Source: Hymenoscyphus infarciens (lineage: Eukaryota; Ascomycota; Leotiomycetes; Helotiales; Helotiaceae). From it: a stretch of DNA of 13,141 bases. The notes beneath the pieces were generated by a model. That model did no database searches, was not told the DNA's origin, and worked only from the letters and a program-made list of their open reading frames with translations. Within the stretch, counting starts at the first letter, position 1. Each line of letters opens with the position of its first letter. This document shows positions 1 through 9,930 of this stretch, one piece after another. The stretch lies in NCBI GenBank assembly GCA_001414345.1, contig LLCB01000670.1:1-13141 (forward strand), read 5' to 3'. The position numbers and the translations under genes were made by a program.

Positions 1-2114
1 TAAGTTCTAATATTAGAACTTATAGCTTATATATAACCTTTATTTTAAGTTCGAATATTAGACCTTATAGCTTATATATAACCTTTATTTTAAGTTCTAA
101 TATTAAAACTTATAACTTAAGTATAACTTTTATTTTAAGTTCTAATATTAGAACTTATTCTATATCTTAAGTTCTAATATTAGAACTTATAACTTAAATA
201 TAACTTATATTTTAAGTTCTAATATTAGAACCTATTCTTTATCTTAAGTTCTAATATTAGAACTTATAGCTTATATATAACCTTTAGTTTAAGTTCTAAT
301 ATTAGAACTTATTACTAAAGTATAACTTATATCTTAAGTTCTAAAATAAGAACTTATAGCAGCTATATAACCTTTATTTTAAGTTCTAATATTAGAACTT
401 ATTCTTTATCTTAAGTTCTAATATTAGAACTTATAGCTTATATATAACCTTTATTTTAAGTTCTAATATTAAAACTTATAACTTAAGTATAACCTTTATT
501 TTAAGTTCTAATATTAGAACTTATTACTAAAGTATAACTTATATTTTAAGTTTTAATATTAGAACTTATAGCTTATATATAACCTTTATTTTAAGTTCTA
601 ATATTAGAACTTATTACTAAAGTATAACTTATATCTTAAGTTCTAATATTAGAACTTATAACTTAAATATAACTTATGTTTTAAGTTCGAATATTAGAAC
701 TTATAACTTAAGTATAACTTACATTTTAAGTTCTAATATTAGAACTTATAACTTATATATAACCTTCATTTTAAGTTCTAATATTAGAACTTATTACTAA
801 AGTATAACTTATATTTTAAGTTCTAATATTAGAACTTATTCTATATCTTAAGTTCTAATATTAGAACTTAAAGCTTATATATAACTTATATTTTAAGTTC
901 TAATATTAGAACTTATTCTATATCTTAAGTTCTAATATTAGAACTTATTCTTTATCTTAAGTTCTAATATTAGAACTTATAACATATATATAACCTTTAT
1001 TTTAAGTTCTAATATTAGAACTTATTACTAAAGTATAACTTATATTTTAAGTTCTAATATTAGAACTTATTCTATATCTTAAGTTCTAATATTAGAACTT
1101 ATAACTTATATATAACCTTTATTTTAAGTTCTAATATTAGAACTTATTACTAAAGTATAACTTATATCTTAAGTTCTAATATTAGAACTTATAACTTAAT
1201 TATAACTAATATCTTAAGTTCTACTATTAGAACTTATAACTTAAACCTATTCTATATTTTAAGTTCTACTATTAGAACTTATAACTTAACTATATCTAAT
1301 ATTTTAAGTATTAATATTAGAACTTATTATAAAAGTATAACTAATATTTTAAGTTCTAATATTAGAACTTATAACTTATTCTATATTTCAAGTTCTAATA
1401 TTAGAACTTATTACTAAAGTATAACTTATATTTTAAGTCTTAATATTAGAACATATAACTAAACTACATCTAATATATTAAGTTTCTATTATTAGAACCT
1501 TTTAATAAAGTATAACTTATATTTTAAGTTCTACTATTAGAACTTATAAGTTAACTATATCTACTATTTAAAGTTTCTATTATTTAAACTTATAACTAAA
1601 CTATATCTAATATCTTAAGTTCTACTATTAAAACTTATAACTTAAACTTATTCTATATTTTAAGTTCTAATATTAGAACTTATAACTTAACTATAACTAA
1701 TATCTTAAGTTCTACTATTAGAACTTATAACTTAAATATAACTAATATCTTAAGTTCTACTATTAAAACTTATAACTTAAACTTATTCTATATCTTAAGT
1801 TCTACTATTATAACTTATAACTTAAACTTATTCTATATTTTAAGTTCTAATAATAGAACTTATAACTAAAGTATTAATTATGTTTTAAGGTCTAATATTA
1901 GAACTTATAACTAAACTATATCTAATATTTTAAGTTCTACTATTAGAACTTATATCTTTAATATAACTTATATTTTAAATTCTACTATTAGAACTTATTC
2001 TATATCTTAAGTTCTAATATTAGCACTTATGTTTTAAGTTCTAATATTAGAACTTATAACTTTTATATAACTTAAATTTTAATTCCTAATAATAGAACTT
2101 ATTCTATATTATAA
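1..2114 (+). repeat. Left tandem array of a 20-bp palindrome with 25- or 12-bp spacers
   Basis: The array repeats the perfect palindrome AAGTTCTAATATTAGAACTT, with more than 20 exact copies (for example at 2, 245, 290, 380, 412, 505, 593, 638, 728, 773, 818 and 850) plus many copies with one or two changes. Start-to-start distances are mostly 45 bp (20 + 25) or 32 bp (20 + 12). The 25-bp spacers fall into a few related kinds, for example ataactta-gtataacctttatttt and attactaaagtataacttatatttt; the 12-bp spacer is attctatatctt or attctttatctt. Because the palindrome itself has no direction, the spacers define the + orientation. The array begins inside the window edge and probably continues outside. 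It fades out at about 2080-2114 with a degenerate last unit. No coding function is suggested. Confidence 0.97.
1216..2000 (+). repeat. Inner, diverged zone of the left array with the CTACT unit variant
   Basis: From about 1200 inward the units become more variable. Nine copies carry TTCTACTATT in place of TTCTAATATT (starts at about 1216, 1261, 1526, 1617, 1707, 1752, 1797, 1932 and 1978), which breaks the palindrome and gives the unit a direction. Several lie exactly 45 bp apart. Spacers here often read ataacttaaacttattctat, a kind not seen in the outer zone (1-1200). The same variant and the same spacer kind occur in the inner zone of the right array in reverse orientation. Confidence 0.9.
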
Positions 2115-2130
2115 GTATTTTAGCTCGAAT

Positions 2131-2184
2131 TATATACTATTCTAAAACAGATATATAATAGTATTTTAAATAGAATAATATATA
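2131..2184. repeat. Imperfect hairpin at the left array/core boundary
   Basis: Positions 2131-2144 (tatatactattcta) and 2171-2184 (tagaataatatata) are inverted repeats matching at 13 of 14 positions with a 26-bp loop. They lie just inside the last recognisable unit of the left array. In DNA this rich in A and T a 14-bp arm can arise by chance, so its position at the boundary is the main interest. I see no matching hairpin at the right boundary. Confidence 0.5.
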
Positions 2185-2189
2185 CTAGT

Positions 2190-2370
2190 ATAAGAATAAA
2201 TTAATTAATTAATTAATTATTACTTGATTAATAGTAATTAGATTACATTAGATTATAATTAATAGATTCCTTAATTAGATTAGATTAATAAGTTTTAATT
2301 AATTATAATTAATTAGATTAATATAATTAATTAAATTATAATTATATATATATATACTAATTAATAATAA
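2190..2370. repeat. AT-only simple sequence (TTAA-type and TA runs)
   Basis: The segment opens with a run of attaattaattaattatta, continues with many variations on ttaatta and gatta, and includes a short alternating TA run near 2343-2356. It contains almost no C or G apart from scattered gatt words. It looks like a slipped, low-complexity stretch between the array and the more complex core. No gene or signal is visible. Confidence 0.75.
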
Positions 2371-2428
2371 AGTAGTTATTCTTAGACTTAGACACTTAGT
2401 AATTATAGATATTAGTAATATATATTTC

Positions 2429-2545
2429 TTAGTAAAGTATTTATAATAATTAGATTAGAATAGATTATAATTAATATTCTATTAATTAATAATTAGATTA
2501 ATTATAAGTTATTACTCTAATCTAATCTAATTATTACTTTTACTA
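2429..2545. repeat. Nested inverted repeat (large stem-loop)
   Basis: An exact 16-bp inverted pair, taataattagattaga at 2444-2459 and its complement at 2521-2536, extends outward after a 5-base bulge (ttagtaaagta on the left against tacttttactaa on the right). Inside the loop is a second perfect 11-bp pair, ttataattaat at 2465-2475 and attaattataa at 2497-2507. Together they could fold into one long, branched hairpin of about 117 bp. The surroundings reuse the word ttagatta often, so part of the symmetry could reflect low complexity. It could also be a relic of a small inverted-repeat element. Confidence 0.5.
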
Positions 2546-3887
2546 ATATATACTATTTAGAACTTTAAATACTAAGATAAAGAATAAATTATTCTTTTTA
2601 CTATAAAAAGACATAGAATATATAAGTATATATAAGAGTTTAGATAAATTAAATAGAGTTTTAGATATCTATAACTAGTTTTAGAACTAAACCTTTATTA
2701 ATATAGATAATAATAATATTCTAAAGCTTAACTATTTCTTAATCTTAATAATTATAAATATCTAGCTATTATATTATATTTTAATATTAGACTTAATTAT
2801 AGAAAATCAAAGTAGCTACTAGCTAGTACTTAAAAATAGATATTTTAAGAGTAGCTCTAGTATAAGAGCTTTAGTTCTCTTTAAACATATACTATAGTAA
2901 CTCTAAATATTATTATAGTAAGAGAGTAAAGAGTACTTAGATAGTTTCTATTAACTATCTATATATTATTAAACCTAGTAACTAGATTTAAAGCTCATCT
3001 CTTAATATTATAATTAGTAAAAAGTACTATAAATAAGTAGCTAGCCTAGTTAGTTTAAGTAGAAATGTGTTATAAATAAGCTATTAGAAGAATATATTAC
3101 TATTATATCTTAAAAAGTAATAAGAGAATACCTTACTAAAGTGTCTATAGGTTTAAAAAAGATAAGAAACAAGTTCTAATATACTATTAAGATACTTAAA
3201 AGAGGAATACTAAAAATTACAACTTTAAAGAAGAGCTAGCCCCCTACTTAGCTATAATAACCCTAGTATAGAGGCAAATTAGTCTAAGGTTTTCTCTAGA
3301 GTTTTTAACTTAGTAAGGTAATAGCTAATCTCGAATCAGAACCGCTATTACTTATATTATTATTAGTTAAAAGAGTAGCTAAATTATAAGAGTAGACTAA
3401 GTTATATTAAAGCTCTAGGTCTATAAAAAGTTAGATATAGAATAAAGACTACCTATATAGTAGTAAGGACTTACTTAGTATAAATAGATTTTTAACATCT
3501 TAAACTAAATATATATATTAGTACTAGAATTAAAACTAGAAAAATATATAATTATAAGAACTTATAAAGGCTTAGAGATTAAAGAATAGATTAAAGACTT
3601 TCTAATAGTTTTAAACTGTTTTCTAAAGCCTTTAAAAGGTTATTCTTATAAGAAAGTTTAAGTTTCTTTAAAAGTAGTATATAATCTAGTACTAATATAT
3701 TCTTAATAAGGAGATCTATCTCTAGTTAAAGTTAGAATAAAAGTACTATAATAAATAAGCTTAAAAGCTTACCTTCTATTATACTTTAAAGATATTTATT
3801 AGCTAGGATTTTAGATATTATATACTTTAATTTATACCCTACTTCCTCTTTTACTTAGCTAGACTTTAAAGGAGCTATAAGTAATAT
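2546..3887. other. Decayed AT-rich core DNA without a recognisable gene
   Basis: This stretch is RIP-mutated sequence with stops in every frame. I found no conserved motif, tandem repeat or frame worth calling. The only clear local departure is a small GC-richer patch at 3235-3275 (gctagccccctacttagc and onward to gaggc), which keeps runs of C and G uncommon elsewhere. The minus-strand relic that ends near 3888 may extend somewhat into this region, but I could not follow it with confidence. Confidence 0.6.
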
Positions 3888-5122
3888 TAGACTAAATCAG
3901 ATTTATATTTTATAAGGAACTTACTATTAGGTCTAGTTAATATAGACATATCTTTAGAAGACTTAAATACCTTATTATATAATTTAAAAGCATCTTCTAG
4001 TAACTTAGACTCTCTCTCCTTTTTAATATCTACTAAATTATACTTAAGATCTAATTAAATAACCTTTAAGAAGTAAGGTTAGATAAATTAAATTCAAAAC
4101 TACTAAGGAAACTTACTACTTAATTACTCTTAACCTACTACCTCTACTTATACTTCTTCTTCTTCTTCTTACTCTTCTTCTTATTCTATTAAGAGATCTA
4201 GAAGTAATATAAGATAAGTTAAGTTTAAATTATACTAAAAAAACTTACTACCTAAACCAACTTTCTTAATAGATTTTATAACCTCTTTAGAAATATAAAA
4301 TCGATCTAATAGAGCTTAGTATTTAGATAGTATAAACTTATATAAATAAAGAGTTTCTTAGTCTATAATATTAGTAAAAACCTCTCTTAGAGTACGTTTT
4401 ATATTAGTACGTAAGTTCTGTTATATAGCCTATATATCTGTCCTAGCCTTCTACTAATAGCTACTATTAAGAGTCTTAATAGTATAATCTTATTTAACCT
4501 TAGCTCTTATATTATAGTATAAGATACTTACTCTTCTCTTAAGCTCTTTCTAAACTAAGAAAGGTAGTTAAGGGTTAGTAAAACAGGTTTTAGTAATAAT
4601 TAACTTAAGGTAAGATTTAGTTCCTTCTTTTAACTTTAACTTATCTACTAGCTATTTCTATATAAAGGTATCTATTTTATAAATAGTAATTTTATAATAA
4701 GAAGTAACCTTATTACTAAAGTTAGAACGTTTAGTACCTTTTATTAAGTCTAATAAGTTTATACTACTTAGTAACTAGAGTTTAGTATCTTAAAGAAGGT
4801 AGAGGTTAACTAATTCGATTTTCTTTTATTATAGGGCAGAAAGTTATAAAAATAGTATAGAAATCTAAGTCTTAACTATAGTTTCTAGCAATTTAAAAGC
4901 CTGTTTTTAGTTTTTAACCTAGTTACTTATAAGCTTAAGATATACTAGTAGAATTATAAAATAGAGATACTATTAGTCGTCTTATCTCTTACTCTTATCC
5001 TCTTACTTATTATCTCTCCTCTTTACCTTAGACTACTTTTGCTTTTTAGAGGTTAGTAGTCTTAGAGGAACGCTAACATCTTAGAGAAAGCGTGTCTTAT
5101 TAACTAGATTATAAGGAGGTAT
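3888..5122 (-). pseudogene. RIP-destroyed protein gene relic (unknown product, charged protein)
   Basis: Reading the minus strand from an ATA (probable former ATG) at 5122, one frame runs about 410 codons with no visible frameshift. Its interruptions are TAA and TAG, as expected from CAA, CAG or TGG after RIP, plus one TGA at 4096. Over about 4981-4490 this frame has roughly 15 stops against about 20 and 24 in the other two minus frames (hand counts). The first 25 codons include a Pro-Pro pair after the start and codons that could be former prolines. Residues about 28-48 form a Lys/Arg-rich cluster like a nuclear signal, then comes an Asp-Asp pair at residues 48-49. Residues about 311-325 are a Glu-rich run from a CTT repeat. 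Just upstream the DNA becomes pure A/T. The basic N-terminal region would fit a DNA-binding transposon or nuclear protein, but I recognise no family. The C-terminal limit is arbitrary. Confidence 0.4.
4153..4182 (+). repeat. CTT trinucleotide repeat
   Basis: Six uninterrupted CTT copies (4153-4170) are followed by actcttcttctt. On the minus strand this reads as GAA/GAG codons in the frame of the relic at 3888-5122 and would form an acidic stretch. A trinucleotide repeat that keeps a single frame agrees with former coding sequence, although such repeats also occur outside genes. CTT contains no CpA or TpG, so RIP would leave it intact. Confidence 0.8.
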
Positions 5123-5164
5123 AACCTTATATTTCTTAAAATTATAAATAATAATTTATAATTA

Positions 5165-5720
5165 ATAGACTATTATATTAGTATATAGGCTATAGAAAGT
5201 TAGTATAAGCTTTATAAACGTGTTATAAAGCTATTATTCGCTGCTTATATTATAGAGGGTAAGAGAGAGGAGCTTATATTTCTTAAGAGGATAAGTTAGG
5301 AGTTATAACACTTAATAGATATAGATAATCTTTAAACACTATAGAGATATAAAAGAGTAAATTAGTATATAGCTATATAGAGCGTAGATAGTTATAAGAA
5401 GAAGTTTAAAATAAAGGTTAGTAGAGTTTTAAGGTCTAGTAGTAGAGTAAAATAAACTATAGCCTTATAGTATTATAACTTTAACTACTTTAATCTTCAA
5501 TAACTCCTTTTACCTTTATACTACTAGATTAAAACTTTAAGATTACCTTATAAGAACCTTAATTAGTATAGTAAGCTATTAGATCGCTATTTAGGAATAC
5601 TTACTAAATATTATAAGCTTCTCTTAAATATACTCTTAAGGTATATAGTTATAAACCTATTCTATCTAATCCTAATTTTAAGAAACATCTTATAGTATAT
5701 AGCTTTAATATAGTTAATTA
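5165..5720 (+). pseudogene. Possible plus-strand gene relic, unknown product
   Basis: From an ATA (possible former ATG) at 5165 the + strand reads as a purine-rich frame with many AAG, GAG and CTT codons through at least about 5450, then a less distinctive part. If TAA/TAG are former Gln/Trp, it would be a helical, Lys/Glu/Gln-rich protein. Its start lies only about 40 bp from the start of the divergent minus-strand relic, with pure A/T between them, so both starts can hardly be right unless they shared a very short promoter. It is not in the same frame as the relic at 5844-6545; an intron, an indel or independent origin could explain that. Stop counts were not compared between frames here, so the call is weak. 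Confidence 0.18.
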
Positions 5721-5843
5721 CTATAAATATATAAAAGAGAATAGCTTAGTAATATCTTCTTATAGTCTATAGTTTCTATAAAACTAATAGTTTCCTAGTT
5801 ACTTATATTACTTTTAAAGCTTTTACTAACCTCTTCTCTTATA

Positions 5844-6545
5844 CCTACTACTACTATAAGTATATGTATCTTATCTTATCCTACTTAGACTTTCTACTCT
5901 ATATCTACTTATCTTACTACTACTTAGACTACTTATACACTAATAGTTTTATTACCAACTACTACTTACTAGTCGATTTCTACTAAGGAGAATACTAACT
6001 ATAATAACTTATTTCCTAGTTCTCTTATGTCGGTTAAGGCTATATTATAGCTATTATAGTAGACTATAGATAGTATTAATAAAGCTCTTAGTTTAGTTAG
6101 ACGATCTCTAAGCCTTACTAGAGTAGGGGAGTCGATTATTAACACTATAGTATAAGCTAGCTATTCTTTTATAAACTCTTATATTAGTAATAATAAGTAT
6201 ATTAAGTATATTAAGAAGACTATTAAGGCGCTATTAAAAGTTAAAGAGAATAAAGCCGTGCTATTAGATTCCTTTATCCTTATAACGTTTATTTGCTTAT
6301 CTTACTTTTAAAAAGTAATTACTAATTAAAAGGCTCTTATTAATAGTATCTAAAATAATACTAATATAGCTACAACTACTAAGTATTATTATTATAGAAA
6401 GGTTTAATATTATAATCTCTACTATAAGTACCTAGAGTTACTTAATAAAGCTAAGAGATTTAGTTTAGATATTATAGTACTAGATAAAGATTAGATCTAG
6501 ATAGATAAGAGGAAAACTAGACTTAGCTATTTTAGTAGTTTTTAG
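5844..6545 (+). pseudogene. RIP-destroyed protein gene relic with Thr/Ser-rich linker (unknown product)
   Basis: One + strand frame, which also contains the surviving ATG at 6027, stands out. Over 6027-6545 it has about 10 or 11 stops, against about 16 and 33 in the other two + frames and at least 14 in any minus frame (hand counts). All interruptions are TAA or TAG. The part at 5844-6026 is dominated by ACT, TCT and CCT codons and reads as a Thr/Ser/Pro-rich linker. The part after 6027 reads as a Leu/Lys-rich, probably helical region, with a short basic stretch (Lys-Arg-Lys) near 6510. I recognise no catalytic motif or known family. The ends are where I lose the signal and are not defined by a start or stop. 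A former transposon gene is the most likely origin because RIP acts on repeated DNA. Confidence 0.4.
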
Positions 6546-6783
6546 GGTTACTTTATAGATTTCTTTATATATTTCCTTAGAATTTAAGTAAAGCTTATAC
6601 GCCTTTCTATACTATACTACTATAAACGTTTTCTTATCTTATTACTAGTCTATAATAAATAGCTTCTATATACTTTAAATTATCTTCTTATTTTTATTAT
6701 ATAATAGAGTTTTATTTCTTTTGCTACTTCTCTAAGCTTAAGATGTACTTTTTCTTAATAAACGTTATAATAATAATAGAAAA

Positions 6784-6870
6784 ATTAATAAAAGGATTAA
6801 TAAATAGGTTAAGAGAAGAATTAATAAATAGGTTAAGAGAATAATTAATAAATAGGTTAATAAAGGAATT
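6784..6870 (+). repeat. 24-bp tandem repeat, three and a half copies
   Basis: Three 24-bp units begin at 6796, 6820 and 6844 (attaataaataggttaagag plus four variable bases), preceded by a half unit at 6784-6795. The first two copies differ at only one position; the third differs at its 3' end. A period of eight codons is compatible with a repeat in a former coding region, and in one frame it reads as a Leu/Arg/Glu-rich heptad-like segment. That frame is not the frame of the relic ending near 6545, so no link is claimed. Confidence 0.85.
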
Positions 6871-7544
6871 AACTTATAAATTAATAAGTTAATTAAGATA
6901 TTATTAGTTAAGAGGTAAATTAGAAGTATATACTAGTTAAGTTAGTACTCTTACTTAGACTTTAAATTAATACTCCTCTTCTCTCTATTTATTTATAATT
7001 TAATAATTAAATATAATAGCTTTAAAAAGTATAATTATCTTATAGAAATTCTACTCTAAATACCTATAATTCTATAAGGTCTAAGTCTTATAAGAAGATA
7101 TAATTTCGATTTCTTTCTATTAAAGTATTAAGAGGTAGACTTAAATCTACTTAGATAAGACTACTAGTAAGGGTTAAAACTCGTAGACTAGTTATTTTCT
7201 TTTAACTTCTTAAGAAAAACCTATTAGTAGTAAGGTCTTTTTAAAAACGTAAAAAGTAAGAGAGTAAAAGGCTTAGAGCTATAAAATAAGTAGTTTTTAA
7301 TTAATAAATTTAAGTAGTAACTAAGTAATAAAACTACTCTTTCTTTCTTAACCTATTCCTAGATATATAGATAAAAGCACTTACTACTAAGTTACTATTT
7401 AAATAAAACAATATACTCTCTTACTTACTTAATATAATAGTACCTTAAAACTCTACTAAAAGGGATTATTAATCCTCCTTATTATTATTATTCTTAAGTT
7501 TAATAACTACTTTAATATTCTAGCTAGTTCTTTTAAGTTCCTAT
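6871..7544. other. Decayed AT-rich core DNA, no frame can be chosen
   Basis: I compared two + strand frames across about 6894-7440: one has about 25 stops and another about 20, both at or above the background rate. Each can be read as a plausible protein if the stops are taken as Gln/Trp, so neither is called. Former coding sequence is likely here given the purine-rich blocks (for example 7100-7290), but strand and frame are unresolved. Confidence 0.4.
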
Positions 7545-7955
7545 ATATTATTATCTAAAAACTTATACTTCTTTTATAGATATCTAGTCGTTTCCTTTAT
7601 ATAAGATTAGCTAGTTTTAGTATAAAGAATATAATAAACTTACCTCTATATCTCGCTTTCTCTTCTCTACGCTCTTAACGTAAGTAGTAATAAATAAGGA
7701 TATCTATATAATATATATTAACTAGATATTAAGGCTTATAATAAGTTAAATAACTTATAGCTTTTATACTTATCTAGATATTCTTCTTCTTAAGCTTCTT
7801 CTTATACTTTTAGATAGCTACTTCGAGTTTCTCCTTTATCTACTAAATAATAAGTATTAATAATATTATATTCTTTTAACCTTAAACTATTAATTATAAC
7901 TTTAGTAATATTTTAAACGTCTTATCTATCTTCTTCTAAGACTTAAATAGGAATA
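7545..7955 (-). pseudogene. Doubtful minus-strand gene relic, unknown product
   Basis: On the minus strand a purine-rich stretch with many GAA, GAG, AAG and AGA codons runs from about 7955 to 7545. Two minus frames have about 9 and 10 stops over roughly 110 codons and the third about 16, so the frame cannot be decided between the first two. Both read as charged, probably helical protein, one with an acidic Glu run and the other with a Lys run, from the CTT-rich block at about 7781-7812. The purine bias and the low-stop frames favour the minus strand. No family is recognised and the limits are approximate. Confidence 0.22.
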
Positions 7956-8638
7956 GATCTCTTAGAAATAGCTATTTTCTAGTTTTGTCTTAAACTAAGA
8001 ACTACCTACATATATCTATTATACTATTAGTTCTAAAGCTTATAGTAGAAAGCTCTAACTCTTTAATAATAGTAGTAAGTAGACTAAGCTTAAAATTAGA
8101 GTTTAGTATTCTACGTTTTTCTATAATAGATTATTAGTAAAGGTTTATAAATCTTAGATTACTAATCTACTTAAAAATTACTACCTTAATCTTAATAAAA
8201 AGAGAGAGAAGATAAATATTCTTACTTATCTCTTTATTAAAGGTTATTTAGTAGGTATTAAGTAAGACCTTAAGAGTTACTAGCTAGTTAAGATATAGTT
8301 TAAGATTAGAGTAAGCTTATATAATTACTTCTAAATTAATACTATATAATAAGATAACTAAAGAGCTTACTAGGCTTTAAGAGGTAGTTGAGAGCTTAAG
8401 TAGACAATAGTAAGCTTAAGTATAATACTTCTAAGCTATATACTATAAACTAGTAAAGTACTTTTTATTTATTTATAAGTAGCTAGAGATAAGAACACTT
8501 TTCCTAGATTAATATTATATCTATTAAGGATTTATAGTTTTTAGTATACTTAAGAATACCTATACTAGTACTTTAAGATAAAATCGAGCTCTTTAAAGTT
8601 CTTAAGAAGTTAAAGTTTTAAAATTCACTAGAACTATA
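7956..8638. other. Decayed AT-rich core DNA without a recognisable gene
   Basis: All frames are interrupted by TAA/TAG. Scattered CpA/TpG survive (for example near 8391 and 8405). I see no repeat, hairpin or motif that stands above background. Confidence 0.5.
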
Positions 8639-8690
8639 AACAGGTTCTCCTACCCCGCCTCTATATAACTTCCCCTACTAGCTATAGTTA
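8639..8690 (+). promoter_or_regulatory. C-rich island with TATA-like sequence
   Basis: The run caggttctcctaccccgcct is followed directly by ctatataacttcccctacta. It is the most C-rich short segment of the core. The CTATATAA at 8661-8668 sits between C-rich flanks, which resembles a fungal or retrotransposon core promoter on the + strand. Its C residues are mostly in CpC, CpT and CpG, which RIP attacks little, so the island may simply be what RIP could not change. The first ATG downstream (8701) opens only 13 codons. The 9-base word gcctctata also occurs at 3267-3275 on the opposite strand. Confidence 0.3.
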
Positions 8691-9930
8691 TACTATTTTT
8701 ATGAATTTTATTTATAGAGGTTTTAAAAAGATTCTATTATAAATAGCGTTTTAGACATCCTAGTACTATTTTAACCTTATATTATATATATTATAAAAGA
8801 TTTAAAATAAGATACTCTCTACTATACTTATAAATCGGATCTTATTATTCTTAAAACATCTTTCCTAGTCTTTTTTATCTAGTATTCTTTTTCTTAATCC
8901 CTCTTCTCTAATTACGTTCTAATAGTTTATAATAATATAGTTAATTAACCTTCGTTGTTTTACTTATTACTTTTTATTTATATTCTCTAGTTATTAGTTA
9001 TCTTAATCTAGATTAGTAGTATATAGTAACTAATATCTTATAGCTTAATTACTAACTAGTACATTCCTTTAATCATACTCTATAATTTAAGAGAGTAATA
9101 AGTCTCTTATATTAAGTAGTATACTAAAATTCTAAAGGTTCTTATTATAAATATAGTTAACGCTTCTATTAAACCTTAGAATTAATATATTTTATAATTT
9201 TACTTATATATTAAATAAATTAAATCTAAACCTACTTAATATATACCTATTATTCTACTTTAGTCCTTACTTTATTCTATTAAATAGAGAAAGCTACTAT
9301 TATTCTATTAGATCTTAATTAGAAATATAAAAAAGGAAATCTATACTAAGAATATCTAATTCCTTAACCTATTTTACTAGTTAGTAGAAAAGCTATTAAT
9401 ATATTATAGAAAATATATAAGTATATAATATTAGTTATAAGCTTATTAAATACATATTTTCTACTTTATCTCCTCTTCTACTTTCTATAATAGTACTCTA
9501 TTATTCTAATTACTTTACTTCTTATAACTAAGAATATCTAAGAGAGAATAATAAAAGATTTCTAAGTATTATCTAATAATATCTAACTTTAATCTAGCTT
9601 TCTTAGTACTTAGAACCTTATTATACTTATTTAAAAGCTATACTAAGCCTTACCTACTACTTAAGAGATCTTTAGAGTTCTTATATAAGTTTTTATAGCC
9701 TCGGTACTTTTTAGAGATCCTATGTTTATTTAAGCTTTAGTATATATCTTAGACAGATAGTGCTCTTAGTTATATAAAATAGTAGTTTAAGAGTTTCTTT
9801 ATAATATTAATAAGAAAGTCCTTATAATTATAGCTTCCTTAATAGACTAGTTCTTTGAGTTTTATTATTATTTTATTAACTATATAAGTTATTTTATATT
9901 TTATATTTATTAAGACTTTATTATATATTA
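8691..9930. other. Decayed AT-rich core DNA without a recognisable gene
   Basis: The stretch has dense TAA/TAG in every frame, pyrimidine-rich blocks on the + strand (for example 8870-8905 and 9465-9490) and almost no CpA/TpG apart from small clusters near 8820, 9060 and 9745-9760. No tandem repeat, inverted repeat or conserved motif is visible by eye. Confidence 0.5.

Noticed and set aside
1..2114. CRISPR-like geometry: palindromic repeats of constant length with regular spacers
   Set aside because: The spacers are not unique; they belong to a few recurring sequences. The 45/32-bp periods form a satellite, and the composition is that of RIP-mutated fungal DNA. No cas gene is present.
3326..3350. 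tRNA-like T-arm word (ggttctgattcgag on the minus strand)
   Set aside because: No acceptor stem, D-arm or anticodon arm can be paired around it, and the T-stem itself does not pair properly.
8701..8742. Short ATG-initiated open frame after the C-rich TATA-like island
   Set aside because: It is only 13 codons before a stop and has no sign of coding bias; ATG triplets are rare here only because TpG is depleted.
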